From Ruminococcus sp. UNK.MGS-30 (lineage in GTDB: Bacteria; Bacillota; Clostridia; Oscillospirales; Ruminococcaceae): a stretch of DNA of 6,685 nt. Below, one piece after another: positions 1 to 4,715 of this stretch (its first letter is position 1; every line of letters begins with the position of its first letter). Under the pieces are notes generated by a model. The model did not search any database and was not told the origin of the DNA. It saw only the letters and a program-made list of their open reading frames with translations. The DNA lies in the NCBI GenBank assembly GCA_000980705.1, contig LBCK01000017.1:1-6685 (forward strand), read 5' to 3'. A program made the position numbers and the translations under genes.

Positions 1-1
1 T

Positions 2-745
2 GAGAAACTGCAAAGCGGCCGATTGTGCGGAACTGGCGGACTTTCCGCTCGGTTTGTACAAGACATTATGCGGGTTTACCACAGCATAGAACAGTATGCA
101 GTGCAGGAATATCACATTCATGGAACACATTTCACTATGCCGAAAGCAGAGAAAAAGCAGCTGGACGTGTTGTCTTCTGAGGAGCGAAAGAAGTTGGAAC
201 AGTATCTTCTTCAGACAGGGTTGACCATTGATTTGGCGATTCTGCTGTGCTTGTTCACCGGTTTACGTGTAGGTGAATTATGCGGCTTGCAGTGGAGCGA
301 TATTGACTTTGAAAACGGAACGCTTTCTGTAAAACGAACGGTGCAGAGAGTTTATCGAAATGGCTGTTCTGAGGTACTGATTGGCTCTCCCAAAAGCAGA
401 ACTTCCGTGCGGACAATTCCGGTTCCGTCCTTCTTGTTGACACTGCTGGAGAAGAAAAAACGACAAGATTTTCTGTACTTGATTACTGGGAAAAGCAAAC
501 CGGCAGAACCGAGAACGATGCAGTATCGGTTTCAGAAAATCCTGAAACTTTGTGGTATCCGGAAGGTTCCATTTCATCTGCTTCGACACACTTATGCCAC
601 AGATTGTATTGCCCATGGGTTTGATGCAAAGACGCTGAGTGAATTGCTGGGACATGCTGATGCCAGTATTACTTTGAATCGATATGTGCATTCTTCTATG
701 CAAATGAAGCAGGAATATGTAAAGCGACTGCAATTGACGGGATAA
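2..745 (+). CDS. Tyrosine recombinase (phage/ICE-type integrase), 5'-truncated by window edge
   Basis: Site-specific recombinase that cuts and rejoins DNA through a covalent tyrosine intermediate, normally for integration and excision of a mobile element. The frame is open to the first base, so the true start and much of the N-terminal core-binding domain lie outside; the TTG at 23 is not a convincing start. The catalytic domain is complete: Arg in TGLRVGEL (nt 266-268), Lys in SPKSR (392-394), H-x-x-R in FHLLRH (His 575-577, Arg 584-586), His in LLGHAD (653-655) and the nucleophile Tyr in LNRYVH (683-685), followed by a short tail. Sequence style fits Firmicute prophage or conjugative-element integrases. 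Nothing in it looks broken. Its 3' side faces a hairpin-rich gene-free stretch, where an attachment site could lie, but no att core can be named without the other junction. Family assignment is secure; the element it mobilises is unknown. Confidence 0.95.
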   Translation, partial: EKLQSGRLCGTGGLSARFVQDIMRVYHSIEQYAVQEYHIHGTHFTMPKAEKKQLDVLSSEERKKLEQYLLQTGLTIDLAILLCLFTGLRVGELCGLQWSDIDFENGTLSVKRTVQRVYRNGCSEVLIGSPKSRTSVRTIPVPSFLLTLLEKKKRQDFLYLITGKSKPAEPRTMQYRFQKILKLCGIRKVPFHLLRHTYATDCIAHGFDAKTLSELLGHADASITLNRYVHSSMQMKQEYVKRLQLTG

Positions 746-862
746 TGTTTCGCCGTCAAAAAATCGTATGGAAAATGAAAAAAGCATCGGAAACAGCGTG
801 ATTTTTTAGGATTGAATGGTCAATGGGCGGATTTTACGAAGAAATCTACATTTCATAGAAAC

Positions 863-908
863 AAAATGCCATACTGAGAAGATGTGCTTTCCCAGCATGG
901 CATTTTTT
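863..908 (+). terminator. Probable intrinsic terminator after the recombinase
   Basis: A perfect 10-bp inverted repeat AAAATGCCAT / ATGGCATTTT (863-872 and 897-906) runs into a T-rich tail. The spacer can pair further inward: CTG with CAG, then GAAG with CTTTC across one bulge, giving a long stem. It lies about 120 bp past the recombinase stop and is the first rho-independent terminator candidate for that gene. Because the left arm begins with AAAA, it could also act on the opposite strand. Confidence 0.6.
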
Positions 909-928
909 ATGGTTCTAATTTTGATTTT

Positions 929-989
929 ACAACAAAAAAACGATAGCCTCGACCTATCGTTTTATTTTACCCTATCGTTTTTTTGTTGT
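929..989. repeat. 18-bp perfect inverted repeat with a nested alternative hairpin (bidirectional terminator-like)
   Basis: The outer arms are ACAACAAAAAAACGATAG (929-946) and its exact reverse complement (972-989). Between them sits another copy of CTATCGTTTT (954-963), which pairs with AAAACGATAG (937-946) over a 7-nt loop and is followed by TTTTATTTTA. The left arm can therefore pair with either of two right arms. The inner hairpin followed by T residues looks like an intrinsic terminator, and the A-tract on the left side makes it usable from both directions. Whether the alternative pairing is regulatory or just a duplicated terminator half cannot be told from the sequence. Confidence 0.65.
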
Positions 990-998
990 TTCAGAAAC

Positions 999-1041
999 GC
1001 AAATAGCCTGCTGGAAAAACGCTCTCCAGCAGGCTATTTGC
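999..1041. repeat. 17-bp perfect inverted repeat
   Basis: GCAAATAGCCTGCTGGA (999-1015) and its exact reverse complement (1025-1041) flank a 9-nt loop. The GC-containing stem is strong on either strand as RNA and could also cruciform as DNA. No T-tract follows on either side, so it is not a standard intrinsic terminator. It could be a decayed terminator or a recombination or replication structure. Confidence 0.7.
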
Positions 1042-1051
1042 ACTTGATAAA

Positions 1052-1082
1052 GCCGAAAAAAGCACGTATTTTCGGCGTTTTT
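1052..1082 (+). terminator. Terminator-like hairpin
   Basis: GCCGAAAA (1052-1059) pairs with TTTTCGGC (1069-1076) around a 9-nt loop, and GTTTTT follows on the + strand. The shape is that of a rho-independent terminator, but no + strand gene ends nearby apart from the recombinase, 300 bp upstream and already served by an earlier hairpin. Confidence 0.5.
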
Positions 1083-1093
1083 CCAAAAAGAAA

Positions 1094-1124
1094 GCACTGC
1101 ACAATTGTATCATTTGTGCAGTGC
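1094..1124. repeat. 11-bp perfect inverted repeat
   Basis: GCACTGCACAA (1094-1104) and TTGTGCAGTGC (1114-1124) form a perfect stem with a 9-nt loop. No T-tract follows. It is one member of the hairpin series between the recombinase and the nuclease; its function is not evident. Confidence 0.6.
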
Positions 1125-1165
1125 AGTTATGCCTAAGGGCTCTCATTTTGATACAAAATAATCCC

Positions 1166-1194
1166 AAAAATCCCGCAATTCTGCGAGGTTTTTT
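1166..1194 (+). terminator. Terminator-like hairpin with strong T-tract
   Basis: CC-CGCA (1172-1177) pairs with TGCG-A-GG (1182-1188) around an ATTC loop, with one bulged A. It is followed by TTTTTT (1189-1194) and preceded by AAAAA (1166-1170), so it can work from both sides. This is the best-shaped T-tract in the region, although no gene is seen that would need it on the + strand. Confidence 0.5.
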
Positions 1195-1348
1195 GTTTTT
1201 CGGCTGAAAATCAAGGAGATTGCTATCGCCTAGAAAAGCGAAAATTGAGAGCCAAATCGCAAACGATAAGCAAAGGTATCGTTTGGTTTTTAGAGGCTGT
1301 TTTCAGACATTGTTTGTACATGGATTGAGCTATCGTTTGCGAGGCACT

Positions 1349-1382
1349 CGATTTTGGGTTATCGTTTGCTATTTGAAAATCG
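1349..1382. repeat. Short inverted repeat CGATTTT / AAAATCG
   Basis: Seven-bp arms at 1349-1355 and 1376-1382 enclose one of the TATCGTTTG copies (1360-1368) in a 20-nt loop. It lies about 75 bp beyond the stop of the leftward nuclease gene but has no T-tract on that strand, so it is a weak terminator candidate. Confidence 0.35.
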
Positions 1383-1457
1383 GTTTCAAAAATTAAGTTT
1401 AACTGTTTGGCTGATGCTTGAATTAGCATCCTATACTTTAATTTCTAAAGCAGTATT

Positions 1458-2258
1458 TCAAGCAACCTTGCCACTTGCAACCTCATCCACGAGTTCTAGT
1501 GATACATTCAAGTTTTCTGCAATTTCCTCATGCGAGTATTTCTGCTTGTCTAACATCCGTCTGATATCCGCAACCTTCTCTTTTTGCAATGCATCTGCTG
1601 CATATTCCTTCGCCCGTTCTTCTACAACTTTACACATTTCGCCCATACCTCCTTCGGTTTCCTTGAAATATCGAAAACGTTCTGATAATTCTTCAGCGTA
1701 CATATCCTTCGCATTCACACACTGGAAGTCGTGCATCAGTCTGCCAATGCTGTCGTTCGGATTCTGATAAGCTCCGTTTACGTATATGATATGCGAATCG
1801 TCTTCCAAATACGCACCGGTTTCACGACAAATTCTATCATAATGATATAGTGGCAAGCCGTGCTTCATAATGTCATGTTCCGTCAGCATAATCACAAAAG
1901 TTTCCGCCAAATTGCGGAACGGTTCTTTCTTTTGGAGCAGTTTGGTATCCAACATACTGCTGTGGAATCTAGCACGCTTTGGTGTTGCTCCGGAATCCGC
2001 TCTTTGAATTTCTATGTTGTATCTTTTTCCATTGGTATCTTCCGCATAAATATCCAGTGAAATGGAGCGTCCAGACAAGCTGCGATATTCACATTGTGTT
2101 TCACTGTGCAGCACCTTCAAGTCTTGCCGCTCCAGCAAAATGTTCAAGATATACTCCACGCCTTCCGGATTATCGTTGAAATAGAGCCGTAAGAAGTCAT
2201 CATCAATTAGCCGCAATTGCTCCGCCACTCGCCGGTTCTTTTCCTGTTCAGTTGCCAT
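1458..2258 (-). CDS. Rpn-like PD-(D/E)XK nuclease ('transposase family' nuclease)
   Basis: Member of the PD-(D/E)XK nuclease family often annotated as a transposase (Rpn / PDDEXK_2 group). Studied Rpn proteins are Mg-dependent DNA endonucleases linked to RecA-independent recombination and, in some cases, phage defence. The 266-aa product has the core active-site pattern: Asp69 in ISLDIY, then Glu83-x-Gln85 in NIEIQRA, with the Gly77 turn between. The C-terminal ~60 residues are charged and helical, with an HTH-like tail (YSHEEIAENLNVS). I chose the ATG at 2256-2258 because TCCTTT at 2269-2274 gives AAAGGA on the coding strand, 10 nt upstream; the longer frame to 2330 would run through the promoter. 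It has its own promoter and is separated from the Rhs unit by a terminator. It appears intact. These genes are common, multicopy and mobile in gut clostridia, so its link to the recombinase may be incidental. Confidence 0.88.
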   Translation of the reverse strand: MATEQEKNRRVAEQLRLIDDDFLRLYFNDNPEGVEYILNILLERQDLKVLHSETQCEYRSLSGRSISLDIYAEDTNGKRYNIEIQRADSGATPKRARFHSSMLDTKLLQKKEPFRNLAETFVIMLTEHDIMKHGLPLYHYDRICRETGAYLEDDSHIIYVNGAYQNPNDSIGRLMHDFQCVNAKDMYAEELSERFRYFKETEGGMGEMCKVVEERAKEYAADALQKEKVADIRRMLDKQKYSHEEIAENLNVSLELVDEVASGKVA

Positions 2259-2285
2259 TGGAATCACGTCCTTTCTATCACTTTT

Positions 2286-2314
2286 AGTATACCATACTTC
2301 CACGTGAAATGCAA
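2286..2314 (-). promoter_or_regulatory. Sigma-A-type promoter of the nuclease gene
   Basis: On the minus strand, a TTGCAT -35 (2309-2314) and a TATACT -10 (2286-2291) are separated by exactly 17 bp. Transcription would start near 2280, just upstream of the AAAGGA ribosome site and the ATG at 2258. This also supports the shorter start, since the longer open frame would begin upstream of this promoter. Confidence 0.7.
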
Positions 2315-2353
2315 GGGCGAATTTGTGCAAATCACCGGATTATCTTTGCCTGA

Positions 2354-2385
2354 TATAAAAATACGGAGCAACCGAAGCTGCTCCG
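2354..2385 (-). terminator. Intrinsic terminator of the Rhs toxin/immunity unit
   Basis: On the minus strand, CGGAGCA (from 2385) pairs with TGCTCCG (ending 2364) around an 8-nt loop that includes TTCGG, and the RNA continues into TATTTTTAT. It lies about 175 nt past the stop of the last gene of the leftward toxin/immunity unit and before the nuclease promoter, so it separates the two units. The 175 nt between show only a small GTTAC/GTAAC repeat (2523-2539). Confidence 0.75.
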
Positions 2386-2559
2386 CAATTTAGGGGAAGT
2401 GCTAGAATCTATTGATAAAATAGTGGCTATTTCATCTTAGTTCTTTTTAAGCCTCTCACAGATTACCAAAGTCGCTATTATTTCAGAAGTAGATGGGATT
2501 AGCTGTTTGCTTGGGGATATTCGTTACATCTTCCGTAACAAATTTTCTGTCACCTGCTA

Positions 2560-3069
2560 CTAATTCATTTTATCTTCTGGGTAGATTATTAAACTGTAAC
2601 AAGTACTTGATTTGTGCTTTTCTTTTGTAACAAATACAAAAGAATCATCATATGGCAATATACAATAATAATCCAGAGATGGTGATACCGAAATATTAAA
2701 TTTCGCAGACTCCTCAATAGATGCCGCATATGATTCTTCATATACTACTTTATTATCTTTTACAAATAAAATCCTTGATCTAAAATCTGACTGAGGATCA
2801 TACTCAATTTTCCAAATATCTTCCAGTGTTTCAGAAGAATATCCCATTGCGAAAAAATCAGCTGAAGCAATAATTGCTCTATCCCATTCAAAATTGGTAA
2901 CAGTCTTCAATTCGACCATACATTCATCGTTTCCCGAAGTTTCGATCTCATCTATTATACCTTGAGCTACCGAACCAAGTTCGTTTTCTTGGCATTTTGA
3001 AATAGATACAACGGTTGTAAATGCTATGATTAGAAATATAATGATAAAAACACACTTTAATTTCTTCAT
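2560..3069 (-). CDS. Probable immunity protein B, membrane-anchored (for toxin tip B)
   Basis: A 169-aa protein of unrecognised family. Residues 1-25 form a positively charged start plus a hydrophobic run (KKLK then VFIIIFLIIAFTTVV), a signal peptide or N-terminal anchor. Cys26 follows SISK, which is not a good lipobox because Lys is at -1. The rest is acidic and soluble-looking, with TNFEWDRAI near 58-66 and a strand-rich RILFVKDNKVVYEE around 99-112. Its ATG overlaps the toxin B stop (ATGA), and GAGG at 3080-3083 gives it a separate ribosome site 10 nt upstream. Placement directly after a variable Rhs tip is the standard position of a cognate immunity gene. If so, the anchor implies neutralising the toxin at or outside the membrane. 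Role inferred from position, not from a recognised domain. Confidence 0.75.
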   Translation of the reverse strand: MKKLKCVFIIIFLIIAFTTVVSISKCQENELGSVAQGIIDEIETSGNDECMVELKTVTNFEWDRAIIASADFFAMGYSSETLEDIWKIEYDPQSDFRSRILFVKDNKVVYEESYAASIEESAKFNISVSPSLDYYCILPYDDSFVFVTKEKHKSSTCYSLIIYPEDKMN

Positions 3070-4139
3070 GGCGAGTTAGCCTCTTTTTTTCTTTGTCTTA
3101 CGATATCTGCAACAGTATTAATGTTGCCTCTTAGTCCATTTTGATCCAAGAAAAATACATTATATGTTGCTGACGCATATTCCTGATCTGATAATTTTTG
3201 ATTTTGTACAATATAGAGGTTATCAGCATATTCAACAGCAACGTACAAACCATTAGTATGATAGTACTCTAGTACCTCTAAAGTGATGCTTCTCATATTG
3301 GTGGCATCCCCCGAAGCTGCAATTTTCATACCTGTTTCATTATTCATAATGTCACAAAGTGTGTCGGCAGTGTGCATATCTGAAAAATACCATTTCGTAG
3401 GATCGGATGTTATTTTCAGCATTTCAGAAAGGTTTTCGTGAGAATAACCAACTTGCTTCATTATTTCTTTACCGTAATATCTAGTTATTGTTGTAGACCA
3501 GATTGCATGTCTAAGAGCGTTCCTTTGACCGCCTTCATTTTCTTGACCTTTTTTGTAATTATATGATACTTTAGAATTGATTGCAAAGCGAGCTGCTCTT
3601 GAAGATATAGTATTGCTGTTTGCATCATCCGGTTTTGCCGTTCCAATTTTTGATGCTATAAACGGATGCTCAACCGCAAATGCCGCCTCTTGAAATTTTG
3701 TCCAAGCAGAATGTCCTTTGGGATCGGCATAAAATATTGGATTATTATGGCAATACGTATACCGATTCAAGCTCAGTGGATCAGAATTCTTACCTGCATA
3801 AGAATCTCTTGAGATAAACCTACCCATACTCGGATCATAATACCTAGCTCTTAAATAAATCGTACCCGTTTCAGAGTCGTAGTATTCTCCACAATACCGG
3901 AACGCATTCGTATCTGCATCGTCGATATTCTGTTCCACGCCAAACGCATCATACGTATACGATTTCGTTATCGCACCATCAGCATCCGTCAGATTAACCA
4001 CATCACCGTGGGCATTCTGCGTATAATACTGATAATCCGTCTTGACATTACCGCTCTGCTTGCTGAACTTCGCCAGCAGATTTGTTCCACGAACATAGAC
4101 CTCGGCATTGTACCAGTCACTTTCGTCCATGTCTGCCAC
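3066..4139 (-). CDS. Orphan Rhs C-terminal cassette: core fragment plus variable toxin tip B
   Basis: A 357-codon frame made of the end of an Rhs core (residues 1-143, including YYDSETGTIYLRARYYDP, GRFISRD and the closing DPKGH at 139-143) joined to a 214-aa variable tip. It lacks everything upstream: homology to the main Rhs gene stops at 4188 and an in-frame TAA follows immediately. The only starts are a GTG (4137-4139) and the ATG in MDESDW, neither with a ribosome site. It is therefore probably silent unless recombined onto the main gene. The tip carries NALRHAIW (His211, Trp214), HE (234-235) and DMHTADTLCDIMNNETG (His256, Asn266-267), a pattern I associate with the DUF6973-type domain at the ends of Rhs/WapA-like proteins. 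It is a predicted toxin of unproven activity. The reading frame of the tip is intact, so it is a functional reserve rather than debris. Confidence 0.82.
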   Translation of the reverse strand: MADMDESDWYNAEVYVRGTNLLAKFSKQSGNVKTDYQYYTQNAHGDVVNLTDADGAITKSYTYDAFGVEQNIDDADTNAFRYCGEYYDSETGTIYLRARYYDPSMGRFISRDSYAGKNSDPLSLNRYTYCHNNPIFYADPKGHSAWTKFQEAAFAVEHPFIASKIGTAKPDDANSNTISSRAARFAINSKVSYNYKKGQENEGGQRNALRHAIWSTTITRYYGKEIMKQVGYSHENLSEMLKITSDPTKWYFSDMHTADTLCDIMNNETGMKIAASGDATNMRSITLEVLEYYHTNGLYVAVEYADNLYIVQNQKLSDQEYASATYNVFFLDQNGLRGNINTVADIVRQRKKEANSP

Positions 4140-4188
4140 AATCTGCTTGTTTGCATCCCAAATGTGGTTGGTCGTTTTGCCGTTTACT
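3781..4188 (-). repeat. Direct repeat of the Rhs core, orphan copy
   Basis: This segment matches 5381-5788 without gaps at an offset of exactly 1600 bp. By hand count about 34 of 408 positions differ, with only about 13 of 288 differing between 3901 and 4188. Identity falls toward the tip side and ends abruptly at 4188, where the orphan reads TAATG instead of continuing into the YD repeats. It is the substrate for homologous tip exchange. Confidence 0.9.
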
Positions 4189-4236
4189 TAATGTAAATAG
4201 TTAATCATGGCTCAAAAGTTAAAACTCAAACACTTT

Positions 4237-4650
4237 TCAAATCAAGAAATCATCAAATTCAAAGATTTTACAAATCACTTTTAATTTATCTCCAGAATTG
4301 AGCCAAATTTCCACTCCTATAAATTCCAATAAATTCATTGGACTCCTGTCGATGCTGTTTGATTTTGCATATTCAACTTGTTCAAGTCTTAAAAGTTTAT
4401 CATAAATATTTGTCGTATCCATTAAATTACAACAAATTATATGATGACCACTTCCCCAAAACTTGCAGCAAGTCATTTCATAATACAACACGTCCTGAAA
4501 ACTTAAAGAAGATGGGACTGTCTCCGCACTCTTTTTTTTTATTTCTAACTCTATATATTTTTTTTCGTAATCGTGCTTTATCCCTTTAAATTCAAAATCA
4601 TGTAAACTAATGTGGTTTATTAAATACGAATTTCTATAATCAACTATCAA
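4237..4650 (-). CDS. Probable immunity protein A (for toxin tip A)
   Basis: A 137-aa acidic protein with no signal peptide or membrane segment, so cytoplasmic. I do not recognise a named family. It starts with an IVDYRN...LHDFEF segment (about 1-22) and continues with alternating strand-like stretches (YIELEIKKK), a Cys/aromatic patch (YYEMTCCKFWGSGHHIICC, residues 56-74) and a strand-rich end (VEIWLNSGDKLKVICKIFEF). The start is TTG at 4648-4650: GGAGG (4661-4665) lies 10 nt upstream, no other in-frame start exists after the upstream stop, and the nearby ATG is out of frame and closes after three codons. It follows the toxin A stop by 48 bp. Size, position and AT-rich composition fit the cognate immunity gene of tip A, neutralising it in the producing cell. 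Role inferred from context. Confidence 0.75.
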   Translation of the reverse strand: MIVDYRNSYLINHISLHDFEFKGIKHDYEKKYIELEIKKKSAETVPSSLSFQDVLYYEMTCCKFWGSGHHIICCNLMDTTNIYDKLLRLEQVEYAKSNSIDRSPMNLLEFIGVEIWLNSGDKLKVICKIFEFDDFLI

Positions 4651-4660
4651 ATCAACATAA

Positions 4661-4668
4661 CCTCCTTT
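4661..4668 (-). promoter_or_regulatory. Strong Shine-Dalgarno deciding a TTG start
   Basis: The minus strand reads AAAGGAGG, a near-perfect anti-16S match, 10 nt before the TTG at 4650. The ATG that overlaps the spacer is out of frame and runs into TGA at once, so the site must serve the TTG. Confidence 0.7.
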
Positions 4669-4687
4669 TTGTCAGCTCATGAAAATT

Positions 4688-4715
4688 ATTATAAAAAATT
4701 AATATCCTCTGTACA
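4688..4715 (-). promoter_or_regulatory. Possible internal promoter for immunity A
   Basis: On the minus strand, a consensus TATAAT -10 (4688-4693) lies just past the toxin A stop, with TGTACA (4710-4715) 16 bp upstream as a weak -35. Transcription from about 4681 would give a short leader into the AAAGGAGG site. The AT-rich background makes a chance TATAAT quite possible. Confidence 0.35.

Larger units (their letters stand above)
938..1369. repeat. Dispersed TATCGTTT octamer family, seven copies in both orientations
   Basis: Forward copies start at 955, 973, 1277, 1331 and 1360. Reverse copies (AAACGATA) lie at 938-945 and 1261-1268. The four right-hand copies extend to TATCGTTTG(C/G), while the left pair reads CTATCGTTTT. 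Two opposed pairs make hairpins: 937-963 and 1260-1285, the latter with arms CAAACGATA / TATCGTTTG. A shorter TATCG also occurs at 1224. Seven exact octamers in about 430 bp is far above chance. Candidate roles are recombinase arm or core binding sites, replication iterons or a local repeat family; none is proven. Confidence 0.6.
746..1457. other. Gene-free, hairpin-rich intergenic region
   Basis: About 710 bp between the convergent ends of the recombinase and the PD-(D/E)XK nuclease. I see no credible gene here: the longest open frames have no ribosome site and low-complexity translations that simply follow the palindromes. The stretch contains at least eight successive inverted repeats (listed separately) and a family of TATCGTTT octamers. 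Several hairpins are terminator-like, as expected between convergent genes, but one or two would be enough for that. The excess suggests either accumulated terminators from past insertions or recombinase or replication sites. Confidence 0.6.

Noticed and set aside
278..787. A 169-codon minus-strand frame
   Set aside because: It lies antisense to the catalytic domain of a clear recombinase and has no family resemblance.
816..1136. A 106-codon open frame after the recombinase
   Set aside because: It runs through four hairpins and an A/T tract, has no ribosome site and has a low-complexity translation.
863..1382. CRISPR array
   Set aside because: The repeats are 8-10 nt, in mixed orientation and at irregular spacing, and no cas gene is present.
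746..1457. tRNA gene or tRNA 3' end as integration target
   Set aside because: No cloverleaf or TTCRANN-like T-arm could be found in this stretch, so no tRNA attachment site is claimed.
1354..1767. A 137-codon + strand frame
   Set aside because: It overlaps the nuclease gene on the opposite strand, is Ser/Phe-rich in the manner of antisense translation, and has no ribosome site.
2259..2330. Upstream 24-residue extension of the nuclease
   Set aside because: The extension runs through a well-formed promoter (2286-2314), and the ribosome site at 2269-2274 points to the ATG at 2258.
2990..3069. Lipoprotein signal on immunity B (Cys26)
   Set aside because: The residues before the Cys are S-I-S-K; Lys at -1 and the lack of a small -1 residue do not fit a lipobox, so a plain N-terminal anchor or signal peptide is preferred.
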